Made by a program: the position numbers and the translations under genes | Origin: Solenopsis invicta | Lineage: Eukaryota > Arthropoda > Insecta > Hymenoptera > Formicidae | Direction of reading: 5' to 3' | Assembly (NCBI RefSeq): GCF_016802725.1 | Contig: NC_052665.1 | Coordinates: 7,812,001 to 7,876,000, forward strand | Length of the DNA: 64,000 bases | The notes under the pieces: generated by a model | Database searches by the model: none | What the model was told of the DNA's origin: nothing | Seen by the model: the letters and a program-made list of their open reading frames with translations, nothing else | Part shown: one piece after another, positions 37,560-51,240 of the stretch | How the letters are laid out: every line of letters starts with the position of its first letter | How positions within the stretch are numbered: position 1 is the first letter of the stretch

Positions 37560-40500
37560 ATGTAGCTGTCCGAAGAAGTGGAATTCCTTGACTACTTATA
37601 AGCGGTCCGAGATATTGTGATAAGCTTTTGCTTGAATACGACCGTAGTCCATCTCGCGTTTGTTCAACGATAAGATTCGTTGGAAGTTAATGCAAGGTTT
37701 CTCCACTGGTGGGATCTCTTTTTACGATGACGCAAATTACAAAAGGGATTCACGCTCAATGATCTGTTATTATCATTAAGCAAGGTAAACAACTTTGCCT
37801 GAATGTGGAAAATTATGAGATTTGCTGCAGGAGGTAAAGTTGTTTACATGCCACGAATGCACGAGTGTGGAAATTTTGCCAGGTGGGGCGAGATTTATTT
37901 CTGTCTACGGAAGCAAAAGAGATGTGATTCTGGGAGGGGAATGGAGGAATCCCCTCGCGATGATGCGTTCACCTTCTGTAGAAACTTTTGCACGGAAAGA
38001 ACGATTTTTTTTTACGGCTGTAGTGTTTAAAAATGTATCTAGATACAAATCTGAAAATAATTTTGACGATTCATCAAAATAATTATTTAGGAAATCCAAA
38101 TTGGTTATCAGAATGTCAAAACTTTTTGTAACCGTGCTCATTGTACTTGAGCATGTTACATAATTATTTTAATAATTTAACAAGATTATTTTCAAATCGA
38201 TTTCTAGCTAAATTTTTAGATATTGCAATAATAAACCGTTTTTTCCATGTGAGAACCGACGTTCTCTTTTAAAGAACATTCTTTTCAGCTACATATATCG
38301 CTTGCACTTTTTCTGTTCCCTTTTTTAATTCTCCTTTCTCTTTGATTAACATATGTGTGCATACACATATTACACACACATGGTGTGTAATAATATAAAC
38401 TTCGTACAAAAATTTAAAGGTTTTTATCGCAGCGTTAGTAATATCACGCTGTAGAAACTGCTGATGTAAAAAAAATATATCCACGATGTGTACAGAAACT
38501 ACCTTCTAGATTTTTTAAATTTGAATTATCTATCAGTCTTTTTTACTTTAAAAATAGATACTCTTAAAATAGATATTCGGATTAGTAATTACAGTAAATT
38601 ATAAAATGCATTATCAAAATACCAACAATTTTATCTACTGATTTTAGCGATTGCAATACTATACACGATGTCCCAGATTTTAACAAATAAATTGTGCCAT
38701 GTGTGTTAAACATAAATAGAAATTTTATTAAAAATTTACAATAAAACAGGATATTATACATTATGATATAAAATGTTATTTTATTCTTATCTGATGTGAG
38801 TAATATCAATTTCACGAAATACAGTAACTTTTCTCACAGCAAAAATGTCAGTCATATTATGGCGAAATCGTGGCATGATTTGTTACATATTGTTGTGCAA
38901 CAATATATAAAGATTAGATTAGATTGTTAATTTCATAAATAAATCTCATAATCTCTATAGCTTTTATTCTATCCTATATAATTATCTGAACAATATCAAT
39001 TTCATAAAGTACACGATGACTTTTTTATAGCAAAAAAATCTCATTGATATGATAAAATCATGGCATGATCTGTTACGTATTATTGTGCAATATGTACCTA
39101 AATATACGTTTTTATTATGACATCTTAAGATGGTGCTTAAAACAGTCTTAAATGTAAGAATCAATTATGAATGTCGGTCTAAAAGTTACCTTTTAATCAA
39201 TTACTGTTTATTTCAACATTTTGATTTTATCCGAGATACCTGTTGTTTTGCTTGAGAATCCGTACAAGTCCGACTTGTACATATTTATGTATAGTTCACA
39301 ATCTATATCACGGAGTCTCACTCGATATCATAAGACAAAAGGAATTAATTAAATTTTACTTTTATATATATAAGTAAAATTAATATTATATTTTTTTTTA
39401 ATTAATAGTATTTATTTTTATATATATTAATAAAAATTCACCTATATTAGATTTAAAAATTATTAGAATTAAAACTTTTTAGATTCCGATGTTAGTATAT
39501 TTTAATATAATATATAATTTATATATAAAATGTGTATAAAATATTTATATGCTTGATGTACTTTTATTTTTTAAATATTGAAGGAAAAAATCATAAAATC
39601 TTTATTCAACATGTTATTAAGATATAGATTAAGTATTTTATATAATTGTTATAAGTATATATAAATATTTAGAAATATTTATAGTAATATTTTATATACA
39701 TATTTTATAAATATCTTTATAATATTTATGATAAATTTTTATAATTTATTCAATCTACACTAGCTGTTAAAAAGACGCAGTAAAATTTGATGTACTCGTA
39801 ATATAACGGAGGCAAATTTTAAAAGTACGTACATTAAAAAAATTTAATATTGTAAAAAGTGCACTAAATTTCATGCACATACGTATTTTTCAGTAAATGT
39901 AAAACGCATAATCAAAGTACCAACATTTTTATCTATTGACTTTAACGATTGCGGAATTATACGTAATATTCCATTCATCATACATGAAATTTAATGCAAC
40001 TTAAAAATACATTGTGTAATGTAATTTAAAAATATATTGAATTTCATGACACTTTTAACAGTAAAAAATTACAAAAATATTTACTAAATATTTCAGTTAA
40101 TATTTATAAAATATTGAAATAATTATAAATATTCTGTTGGTCTTTAATTTAGAAATATTGTGTATTTTCTGGATAATTGTCATGATCTAAAAGATAATTA
40201 TACTTTGTGGTGGCCTATTTTCAAATAAAACAAATAATTTGAAGAAAAGAATTAATACACAAATGTTTATAAATTTTATATAACAAATGCGTTTTAAATG
40301 CGACGTTCAACTTTACGTTATCCGCGTAAAAATGGCAGGACATATGGTTGCACCACGTCATGCGCAGCTGAACACCATGCTCCCTCCACGGGCTCGCGAC
40401 GCTCGCGTACGCTACGCGCGAAGAGCGCATGGTGTCGCCATCTGATGGCGGTGCGAGTGTGTCAGTCAGTGATTCACGGAGTCACACGGAGTCGCATGGG

Positions 40501-40700
40501 GCCGCGAGGTGGGTTTCGAGCGATCTTTTAAATTACTAACGGCGTCTCGCAATTATGCTGTAATTACGTGCGCGTGCCCGAGTACGATATTCCGATTTGC
40601 GTCCCCGGAAACGCAAGCTTCGTCCAGCGGCACGTCCAACGCGGCACGAGGGATCTCTCCAACGAGCGTTTACCCGAATCCGCCAGTGTGTCCGGCAGCA
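37560..40700. other. Intergenic region between divergent ODC-like and PP2A-A genes
   Basis: It contains the ODC-like upstream region (37.5-37.7 kb), the AT-rich repeat cluster at 38.6-40.1 kb and a CpG-rich patch at about 40.3-40.7 kb that is the probable PP2A-A promoter and 5' UTR. A 78-codon minus frame (38141-37905) has no recognisable features. Confidence 0.5.
38590..40080. repeat. Diverged repeat cluster, probably transposon remnants
   Basis: A block at about 38600-38680 (caaaataccaac ... tctactgattttagcgattgc) recurs at about 39905-39955. A second block at about 38800-38905 (atatcaatttca ... tggcatgat) recurs in tandem at about 38993-39095. Copies are AT-rich, diverged and without ORFs. 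They lie between the divergent ODC-like and PP2A-A genes. Confidence 0.55.
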
Positions 40701-40702
40701 AA

Positions 40703-43700
40703 ATGGCAGCGAGTGACTCCAACACCGACGACAGCCTCTATCCGATCGCGGTTCTCATTGACGAGTTAAAAAACGAGGACGTCCAGGTAATATTCGCGAT
40801 CATTGCGATAATGTTGAATAATTCTTACGCTCCTCGTTCTCCTCGAAGTTTCTCACTTTCCCGCTCGATTGCTGAAGAGTACCGAGATAGTACTTCTAAC
40901 AATCTAACAAGCCCCAACAGAGGCTGCAGCGTTTTTTAACTTCAAAGATATGATACTACGATAGTATAGATTGCGAATATGGAAACACGATTGTGGAAGA
41001 AAGTAGTCGGAGCCTAAAATTTCACGTTTTTAGAACATGTGAAGCAACAACTGTCGTTGCTCTCGATCGATTGAGATCGATCTACCTGTTACAGAGATCT
41101 TTACATATTGTCCTTTTCATTACAGTTACGTCTCAATTCCATCAAGAAACTATCGACGATCGCGCTCGCACTAGGTGTTGAACGGACACGGAGCGAGCTG
41201 ATACCATTTTTAACGGAGACAATTTACGATGAGGATGAAGTCCTCCTTGCACTGGCTGAACAACTCGGCACATTCACTCCTCTCGTCGGCGGACCGGAAT
41301 TTGTACATTGTCTATTGGTAATAACATTTCTGTTTTAGATAATAATTAACACACAAGTCTAATATTTTTTTACATTCTAATGTTATTTTTAAGATGACCT
41401 TAAATTCAATTTATTTTAAGAAAAGTAATAATAAGATTGTCAATAGAAAGTTGAGTATTTTCATATGGAATTATGCATTATCCTAAAGATTGTATTTAAG
41501 ATCGGGCAATAAAAAAGTATTTTTCTATAAAATTGGTTTTAATATTTTTTTGTTCTGTTTATTGAAGAAATAATTATGAATGTCTGATTTAGCCACCACT
41601 CGAATCTTTGGCCACTGTAGAGGAAACTGTGGTCCGTGACAAAGCTGTGGAATCTTTAAGAAATATCGCAAGTCAGCACAGTCCTGCAGATTTGGAGGAG
41701 CACTTTGTACCATTGGTGCAACGTTTAGCTTCAGGAGACTGGTTTACGTCACGAACATCGGCATGTGGCTTGTTCAGCGTTTGTTATCCAAGGGTGAGCC
41801 CAGCCATTAAAGGTAATTATACAATAATTCTACATCTCATAGATCCATGTCAGCTTAATTTTTAAATAAATATGAAATGATTATTTTAATATTTTGCAAC
41901 TTGAATGTTGTAGCGGAATTGCGAAATCATTTTCGCAGCTTGTGCCAGGATGACACACCTATGGCGCGAAGGTCGGCCGCTTCTAAATTAGGCGAATTTG
42001 CAAAAGTTGTGGAAATTGAGTACCTTAAATCTGATTTAATACCCATGTTTGTTATACTCGCTCAAGACGAACAAGTAGGTGCATCAAAACAATGAAACTT
42101 CATAAATCTTGTCAGTCAGATTTGTGTATGATAACTTATAATTTTACAGGATTCAGTTCGTCTTTTAGCTGTTGAAGCTTGCGTCAGTATTGCAGCGTTG
42201 TTACAACAAGAGGATGTTGAACAATTAGTTATGCCTACTCTTCGGCAGTGCGCTAGTGATCAATCATGGCGTGTTCGTTATATGGTGGCAGATAAGTTTA
42301 CAGACGTACGTATCATGGTTTAAAAGATTTCTATTTATTGTAAATGAAATATGGATATCTGAAATATGAGTTACTAATTATCTTAAACTTTTTTACTCAT
42401 CATAATCCTTTAACTCTCTAATCAATAAGACTTATAAGATTTGAAATATATATATATATATATATATAGGATAAGAGTTAATATTGAATCCAGAAACCAA
42501 CTATAAGTCAACCATTTTAACAAAAAATCACATTGTTATCTTTTTTAAGAGACTTAACTATATAGAAATTTATTTTGAGACAATTTTATTTTACTAAAAA
42601 TACTATTTAAAAAATTTTTTTTTCTGCAGCTCCAAAAGGCTGTTGGTCCAGAAATAACAAAAACGGATCTTGTGCCAGCATTTCAAGTATTATTGAAAGA
42701 TATCGAAGCGGAGGTGCGAGCTGCAGCTGGAGCTGCAGCTGCTGATAAAGTCCGCGATTTCTGCCAAAATCTTGATCAGTTTAATCAGGAATCTATAATA
42801 ATGACAAATATATTGCCCATTGTTAAAGAACTTGTAGCAGACCCTAACCAGCATGTAAAGTCAGCTTTGGCAAGCGTAATCATGGGACTAAGTCCCATAC
42901 TTGGCAAGCACAAGTAAGAAAAAATATTATAATTTTTGTATTAAGTAATAATTGTAACAATTGATAAATTTTTTTATATTTTTTCAGCACAATCGAACAT
43001 CTATTACCTTTATTCCTATCCCAACTCAGAGATGAATGTCCCGAAGTGCGACTCAATATCATTAGTAATCTAGAATGTGTCAATGAAGTTATTGGTATAC
43101 AACAACTTTCGCAATCCCTCTTACCTGCCATTGTGGAGTTAGCCGAGGATTCCAAGTGGCGTGTGCGATTAGCTATTATCGAGTAATTATATTTACTTTT
43201 GTCTAAATTGAGTTGAAAAAATATGTGCTTGTTTGCTAATGGCTTGAATTTCAGGTATATGCCATTACTAGCTGGACAGCTTGGCGTGGAATTCTTCGAT
43301 GAGAAATTAAATTCTTTATGTATGACTTGGTTAGTAGATCATGTTTACGCAATTCGGGAAGCAGCTACGTTAAATCTGAAGAAACTGGTGGAGAAGTTTG
43401 GGCCCGATTGGGCACAGAATACAGTGATACCTAAAGTCCTGGCTATGTCCAGGGATCAGAATTATCTTCATAGAATGACATGCTTGTTCTGCATCAATGT
43501 AAGCTACATCTAATTATGCTGTATAGTTTTAAAAATAGTAATAATAGTACATATTCTAACTTGTAAATCTGTACCATTTTTGTAATAGGTTCTAGCTGAG
43601 GTATGTGGTCCAGAGATAACGACAAAAGTAATGCTTCCAACTGTATTGACAATGGCTACCGATAACGTTGCGAATGTAAGATTTAATGTCGCCAAGACTC

Positions 43701-44077
43701 TACAGCGAATCGGGCCCTTCCTTGAACCCTCAGCAGTGCAAACTCAAGTAAAACCCATTCTTGATAAACTCAATACTGACAGTGACGTAGATGTGAAATA
43801 CTTTGCTTCAGAAGCAATTGCAGGAATTGCAGGTAAACATATCGCTATATTACATTTTATTATAAATATATATTTTTATTTTATTAAATAAAAATATATA
43901 TTTATAATAAAACTATACTGAATGAATAATTAGTACTTATATGTTTCAACATATATATATATATATTGCATGCGTATTTTTGTCTTGTTATAAAAAATTA
44001 TTTTATAACTTGCTATAAAATTTTTTTTCAATTTTCTAATTATATTTTGTCTTAATTATGGTAACTTTTCAGCGTAG
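40703..44077 (+). CDS. Pp2A-29B: PP2A 65 kDa scaffold/regulatory subunit A
   Basis: Scaffold of the heterotrimeric serine/threonine phosphatase PP2A, which bridges the catalytic C subunit and variable B subunits. Ten exons: 40703-40786, 41126-41317, 41593-41812, 41914-42074, 42150-42305, 42630-42913, 42988-43182, 43255-43498, 43589-43832, 44073-44077 (594 aa; animal orthologues are about 590). The protein is a run of HEAT repeats of about 39 residues with recurring blocks such as SWRVRYMVADKF, SKWRVRLAIIEYMPLLA and AIREAATLNLKKLVEKFG. The start ATG is in strong context (AAAATGG), beginning MAASDSNTDDSLYPIAVL. The last exon supplies only two coding bases plus the stop, giving a terminal Ala as in vertebrate A subunits. 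The gene symbol follows the Drosophila name of the orthologue. Confidence 0.97.
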
Positions 44078-46708
44078 GTTGAACGACACAGTGCATTTAT
44101 CACTTATCTAATAATATTTAACTTAAAATTTGAGAGAAAGAGAAATAACATGCCACAATATTTCACTTACAAACATATGGCAACAGGTAATCTTATGCAC
44201 GGTCAAACTATTGACGAGGCATACAAATTCTAATTAGTAGATTATATTAAACCGTATTTTAAGTTATATTGTATTTGTATACCTATAATAATTATAGTAA
44301 TGAGTACAATATTCGATTTAATTGGTAACGTGTATTTCTCATACATATTTAAGTAATTGTCTTAAAAAATAATATAACGATAATAAAAAAAGGTGTCTCT
44401 TTGAATTATTCTTACAAATAAAATACCCAGTTGTAAACTACACCAATCACAAGTTTTAATAATCCCATGTTTAATATTTTAAGTATTTACAATACATATT
44501 ATATATTATTTTCAAGGAAATAAAAGTCAATTTTGTGTTATAATTTATTTTATTACATAGCCATTAATATGAACATCTTATATCATATGATATTATCACA
44601 GCTTATTACTATTATTATTTAATAAATTTTCGATATATATTTATTAAACTTAATGCTGGTGAACATATCGATATTATGAAGACGTTTATCACTTATGATA
44701 AGCATTTCTAAGTTCTATTCGCATAAGAAGAAATAAAAATAAATTATTCAAAATTAAGAAAGTAATTTTGTTCTTGCCACAAAATTCAAATAAAATAAAA
44801 TATTTTCCAACTTTCCAAATTATATGCGACTAATAAATGGATGATTTTAAATCAAATTAGTAGAAAATCCTAATTAACGTTGTGCCTTAATATAAATAAC
44901 GAAGCATAGTAACAAATTTGTTCGTTTACTTATTATTAGATAAGCGTACTATTGTTACACATTTTTCTGTTTTAACAATATAGGTAGCTATAATACTGTA
45001 TTATATCTACGCTGTAGCTGTAACACTGTATTATATCTACTACTTGACCTTTTAAGAACTCCATTTTACGATTGTTATTTGATACAATTAAATAAATTCT
45101 TTTTCATTTAAAATCTATTTAATATGGAACCTTTAATCAGTATTGGATTGTTCTCTAATGCTTCAATACTTTCTAAAATTGAATAATTGTTAAGACATTA
45201 AAGTAACTATCATGTACATGACAACTTCAGAATTATACGAAATGTAATATGTTATTGCATAATGTGTATTATCATTATTTTTATACAAAAGATCGTAAAG
45301 GAAATAATTCTTATATTAAGGTCATTAAAAATTTTATAATTTTATATACATATATATATATATGAATAATGAAATATATCATCTATAACTAAAGAAGCGC
45401 TTCTAGAAATAACATAAGTTTTATCATTGTAAAAAAATTTTTTTATGCATTTTGAACTAATTTTTCTTAGTTTTTTTAACCAAATTATTAATGTAATTAT
45501 TGAAGATATGATTTATACAATGTTACCACAGCTATTGCATTTTTAACCAATTTTCTTAATCTTATTTTAATAACTTCTTAATATAACAAAAAAAGTCAAA
45601 CAAAAGCTTTAACATTATACTATTTCATTTTCAATTTATAACAAAGTTTTGTCATTATTAATCTATCAATACAGATTGAGACAATAGAGATGGAGATTTA
45701 CTTATGTCTTTTTTTATATTGAAAATAATGAAAATGTAAGACAAATAATACAGCAATTTGAAAAATACAACATATCAATCTTTCTCTTATTGTAATTTTT
45801 CTTATTTAATTGTGATTTAGTTACTGAAGACTCTACTTTCTATATATATGTATATACGTCTTGAGAAATAATTTATATGGTATTTACTTGTACTGAAGAA
45901 TCTATTTTTGTATATGTCTTGTATATCTTAACAATCTACAAATGACTATGTCATATTCTTATATAACATTCCTTTTAAATATTCAATACTTAGTAGTAAA
46001 TTAACGTAATTATAAATACTATTAGATAAATTGCACCAATGAAATATCTTATTCATATCTACGATCAAAAATCGCTCATTATTTTAAACAGCGATTGCTT
46101 ATACTACTGATATATTTTTTATCTTAGAGTATACATACTCTAAACTTTTTACCAATTTTCACAGCAATTTTGAAATATTTGATATTCAAATTTTTACTGC
46201 TCGTATATAAATGTGAAACATAAATTATTAACGCCGTATTAGTATCTCCAACGAAACGAAATAATTGAAATTACAACATATCTCGTCCACGTTTTGTGAT
46301 ACCTTGTAAATGTATAAATTATATGTATGTTATATGTATAACGAACATATGAACATTAATGAATACATGAATACATGAATGTCATATGATGAAACAATCA
46401 GGAGAAGTAAAATATGGAAGTTTGGCAACTTTCCTAAATCTATCGAAAATGTAGATACAGTATATTTTTTCTCAGTTTTTTCATTCGCAATTTATGAAAC
46501 TTCATTATTTTATATAAGAAGCATACAAAAACTCAGCGAAAACATACTGTATCTCAATCATCGTCGCTTTGTACATTACATACGCTTAAAAAGCGTACAC
46601 ATCCGTATTATTATTCTATTACCTAGAGTAGGTACTCTTCCTATTTTGAATCTTTTTATCTCAAGTAGGAAGATGCTTGTGTTTGTACACACAATGGCAA
46701 GTATAGAC
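44078..46708. other. Convergent intergenic/3' UTR region
   Basis: AT-rich DNA between the 3' ends of PP2A-A (+) and the RING-CH gene (-). AATAAA-type signals occur, for example near 44416 for PP2A-A. The plus ORF at 46379-46738 overlaps the end of the minus-strand gene and looks like chance. Confidence 0.55.
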
Positions 46709-49173
46709 TTATATCGTAGCCATGTCCGATTTCGTTAAGTCCACCGAAATTGTATGACTAATTGTAGTAACATGTGCAGTCCCATCGCTCTCATTACCAC
46801 TGTTAACAATATTTAATGACGAAATTTTAGCTCGTTGATACGCCACAACGGTATTCAAACTTAAGAACCTAGAACAATTTTAAATTGCATAAATACTGTA
46901 TGTAATGGTACTATAATTTTTCAAAAATTTTTCAAAATTGATATTTACTTACCTTATGCAGACGTACATAATCAGTAGTGCAGTTCCGGCTGCAAGCATT
47001 CTAATAATGGGCCCTTCTACAAGTTGGATAACTATCCAAGCGGCGGCAGAAGATGCGCACATCGTGGTAACAATGGCAATAGTTTGCAAACAATGGCGCG
47101 GAGTCAAACTGTTTTGCCAATCCAAACGGCTAGCATGTTCAACGTTATATTTCGTATTGCAAACTTTACAAATGAGACTATCGGCATTTACAGAACTCTG
47201 AAAGAGAAAAATCACGATTGTCAAGGTGCATTATATTAAAAGCAAGCAACATATACAAGATTGTAAAACCACTTTACCTCGAGGAGCCAACGACGCAAAC
47301 AATCGTGATGTACAGCGCTTACATCACCCCTACACTGACACGGTTGTATCAATGGACCGGCATCCTGTCTGTCGCTATCATAACAAATCCAACAATCTTT
47401 GCTATTGATCGATGCTGTATCTGAAAGGAATGCGGTGTCTTGAGAGGCACCCTTTTCCTGCAACTCGATTTCCTTTATGTGTTTTCCCTGGTCCAAATCC
47501 AGTCTCTTCAATATACGCTTTGGATTCAGAATCCACAATTGCTCTGGACTGAAATAGAAATGATGATATGATATTAGAAATTATATCAGAAAAATGTATA
47601 AAAGAATTTTTATAAGCTACATAAAAAATATGAAACACACCTCATACAATTCCATAATACACAAGGAAACCATAGCGCTACGCCAACTTCAATAACACGA
47701 AATACGACATCATGCCAATTCCTGCTGTACAATGGCACCCTAGAGAAACACAAAAGAAATATGTATTAAGACAATTCAAAAATTCTATTAATTTACAGTA
47801 ATTTTTTCGTGTATCCTTTCTTACTTTGTTTTCCAAAATTCACTGAGGGTCTCGCTGAACAAAAAGCCAACCACTATAAACAGCATGAATGCTTGCGAGA
47901 GTAATCCAAATCTCGACTGATGTAATTGCGACGTATTTACTTGTTGCATATGCACAGGCTCCGCCGTAGATGTAGATGGACCTGAGTCAAACAGCTTCGC
48001 CGTCACTTGATCTTCAGCATGATTTTTTGTCGTATCAGCTACGCGTTTATTTGTCGCGATAGACGCAACTTGACATTCATTTAAAAATCCACCACGAACC
48101 TGATGATCAAAGGTATCATTAAGTAACTCGACAAATGTAAATGTCATAGTATTGTAAAAATATTATATGAAGAAACATACTTTAAAAAATACTTCCACTC
48201 CATATATCAAGAAGAAGACCACTACAATAAACAGAAGCACTGCGTAACAACCGTTGAATACGTGTGTATAAAAGCTCTAAAAAAAAAAACAGAAAAATTT
48301 TATTAACAAATTGTTTTTATAAACATGTATACACATATAAATTAGTAGACTATTATTTTAATAAATATAAATTGCTCAATTAGATTTTCCATTCTATTAC
48401 TCACTTGATCTACTTGCGAATAGGTCTGAGCTGTAATAAATTCTGCTAGTAAAAGAGAATATGTTATTATGTTAAAGACAACAAAGGCCAGAAAGGATTT
48501 TGATAAAAATTGAGGTTTTTCCCAGCGAATATCTCTTAGATGAACCACTTCAGCCCAGAAGCAAACAATCAACGACGACCCACTCAAGAGCAATGGATAA
48601 TATGCCGACAGCAAACTCCTGGACCAACCCTCCTTGAAAGCGGTCTATGAGAAAATTAAGAGCGTGCGTAATTAAAATGATAAATAATGGATGAGTAATT
48701 CAGAGGAAATATTTCTTTACATACCGGTGAAGTAAAGTATGCCCCTCGTATGACTGATGCAAGGAAAACTACAAAATACAACACTTTTTGATTAGTGACC
48801 CTGCATGCTCTTAGAAAGGATGGCGCCTTCATTCGTTGCCATTCGGCGACGATGCACATGACGAGCTGTATCAGGCAGACGAAAGCCAGGAAGAAAAAAA
48901 TTGAGGCAAAAGCGACATAGTAGCTCAGATTTGGGATATGGCATTCTGGTCCATCAAACTGGATCTAAAACAAAAATAATTGAACGCGTTATCATCGCGG
49001 AAACAATTTGTCGCGATCAATGAAAGTATTACCTCACACAGACAAGTCCCATTGTGGCATTCCCCATGACCAGAGCAGTTATCGTTGCCGCAGCTGTTGT
49101 TCCAGGCCATCATGCCAAATTTAACCAACAACGACAATGGATTTTGTGTACTAAGCGCGATCATCTGTTCCAT
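46709..49173 (-). CDS. Multi-pass membrane RING-CH (MARCH-type) E3 ubiquitin ligase with EGF-like module
   Basis: Nine exons on the minus strand: 49173-49033, 48964-48725, 48644-48405, 48276-48181, 48099-47825, 47739-47641, 47548-47278, 47197-46953, 46868-46709 (588 aa from Met at 49173). Domain order: an EGF-like module (CGNDNCSGHGEC then CHNGTCLCE, IQFDGPEC; residues about 26-55); about six or seven hydrophobic helices; a Ser/Thr/Gln-rich loop; a complete C4HC3 RING-CH finger (CWIC, CQCRGDVSAVHHDC, CKVC); then two more helices and a hydrophilic tail. By family, RING-CH proteins ubiquitinate membrane proteins. The first exon begins at an acceptor (exon edge 49221) and its frame is open upstream, so the true start may lie in an exon not identified. 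Confidence 0.9.
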
Positions 49174-49221
49174 GATCGCTAGATACAGAGCCACTGCTCC
49201 GGTACAGCCCTCTAGAAGACT

Positions 49222-50320
49222 CTGTTTTGAAATGCAAATCTAATCTTATCTCAGGTACTCTTCATATCACATTCGATTAATATGCAAATAAATGATAAAA
49301 ATTTTCTAACACTTTATAGAATCATAGAATTAATGTAAAACGCGAGGATCTTTATAAATTTATTTAAACAATCACCAGGGGACTATTAAAATTTAAAAAA
49401 AAAAAACAAGAAAATGTTACACGGATGCGTGCAACTTGGCAACAAAGCGAATTACTCATGCACAGAACAATTCACTTTGATTGACAAAATAATCACACCG
49501 AGAAACGGGATTATACCATTCGCGTGTTCGGTACGTGCGCTAATTAAAAGATAAAATACCTGCCCTCCCCGAAAAAAGCAAATTTAAGGAATGATATCGA
49601 TTCCTAGATAGCGTATATCTAGATTCAGCTCGCAGATGAGCAACGCAACAACAATAAATGAACGCGACGTGCGCTTTTCAGTGAAAAATCAAGCTCCTCC
49701 GAGCGGAAAAGAAGCTGCCTTCCTGCCTGTCGACTAACCGTTCGTGATCCGATCCAGCGCGTCTACGTGCGTAGATATGTTAAGGCTCGCAAGTGCAAAG
49801 TGAGTACAGATGTACTAAGCGCGAGGATGCGAGGACGCGAGGACGCGAGTTGCCACCGTCGCTTTAGTCAGCTGTCACACCGTTCATCCTTCTGCGCAAC
49901 GCGACGCTGCCATCACTACGCGCACGAGAGAGAGCTGTACGCGTTGACCTCGATGATGGTCAACGGGATCGTTCGCGGGATCCGCCGAGAGGATCAGTCG
50001 CGAGGTCGCAAAGTCATGCCGAAAATGTTATCGGAACGACATCGGACTACGAGAGTACTATCTAATCGAGACCCATTGACGACTAATCTTCTCCCAAGAA
50101 TCACGAAACAATTGCGTGAATGACGCAAATGCGACGCCTGTAATTCCGATGCATCACTGGATTTGTCCGGGTTCCACCAATGACAAGTCCGCAACGCAGC
50201 TCTTTCCTTCTCTCTCTTCTGTCTTTCTCTTTCTCTCTTTCTCTCTTAGCTCATTTTTCTCTCTTTCTCTATCCTTTTGCGTCTCTTTTTATCTTATTAG
50301 AGAATGACAATGATTACAAA
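49222..50320 (-). promoter_or_regulatory. Likely 5' UTR/promoter region of the RING-CH gene
   Basis: This GC-richer region upstream of the first visible exon contains a donor-like site (gggcag|gtattt, minus, about 49559) that could end an untranslated exon. The frame leading into it has stops and no ATG. It also holds tandem GAGGACGC-type units at 49817-49848 and a long pyrimidine tract at 50207-50280. Overlapping ORFs on both strands have no protein features. Confidence 0.35.
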
Positions 50321-51139
50321 TGATCAAACTGCACTTAACTTAATCAGTGACTAACTAGTCAAGTACACTTGTACTCCGCGAGGAAAATATTTCTCTGAAT
50401 ACGAATTGAAACAGTTTTCAGAAATATATATGTATATGTTGAGGAAGTCTACATCTTTTTTAGAATTTTTCATATACATTCTAAAATATCCTAAGATTCT
50501 CAGTCTATAATTAAAAAAAAAATATAAACTTTTTCAAATTTTATAAAATTTTATTAGAAATTATAGAATGAAAAATCTTACAAGTTTATTTGAGCTATTT
50601 CTCAGAATTTATGATTATATCTGAAGAATTCTAAAAAGGATGTAAAAAATTTTATCTCATTATTTTTGTAAAAAATGTCCAATTTATAAAAATTCAAATA
50701 TTTTCTAAAAAATAATATACATTTTATATAAAAATTATAAAATTATATAGAAATTCTGAAAAATATATGAAAAAATCTGAGAAAAATATTCACCAAGACT
50801 GCTTTGTTGATTAAAATGTTAATTTATGAAATATTATAATGTCATTAAATTTCGTCAGTTTCTAAATATTCGCTTTTAGAATTAATACCAATGGACTTCA
50901 AATTTTGTAAGCAAAAACTTATATACTTTAATACAGAAATATTTTAGTATTATAAGAAAAATATTAGAAAAGTATATCAGGAAAAAACAAAAAATTTTGA
51001 TTAAATAAAGCAGACCTTTTTATTTTTAATTCATCTTTTCTCTTTCTCGACAATATTCATCATGCATCACTTATTTTCAATGCAAAATACTGTAAATAAA
51101 GAAGTATAGCGAAGAGAAATAAATTGCTAATAAACTCAC

Positions 51140-51210
51140 AGTTTTTCCAAAAATCGTCTATCGACGCTTGTATCTCGATGTGTACTTCGCCTAAAGATTT
51201 ACATCGCATT
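51140..51210 (-). other. Exon-like segment, possible 5' exon of the minus-strand gene
   Basis: Bounded by an acceptor (tctgttttcag) and a strong donor (gtgagt at 51134-51139, minus). The only open frame begins with ATG at 51209 and reads MRCKSLGEVHIEIQASIDDF. It leaves phase 1, which does not join the visible RING-CH exon at 49221 without creating a stop, so it would need an intermediate exon or be untranslated. It lies just outside the left arm of the inverted repeat at 51241-51745. Confidence 0.3.
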
Positions 51211-51240
51211 CTGAAAACAGATTTGAAACACGGCAGTCGA

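Noticed and set aside
37905..38141. 78-codon minus-strand ORF starting with ATG
   Set aside because: Moderately protein-like, but no splice sites, domain or neighbouring exon. It cannot be told from chance.
41812..41860. Read-through of PP2A-A exon 3 into its intron as an alternative C-terminus
   Set aside because: A consensus donor and in-phase next exon reproduce the conserved PP2A-A sequence, so the extension is intronic.
46379..46738. 119-codon plus-strand ORF
   Set aside because: AT-rich composition, and it overlaps the last coding exon and 3' region of the minus-strand RING-CH gene.
49767..50194. ORFs on both strands near the RING-CH 5' region
   Set aside because: Overlapping frames in GC-rich DNA, with no domain and no in-phase splice to the gene.
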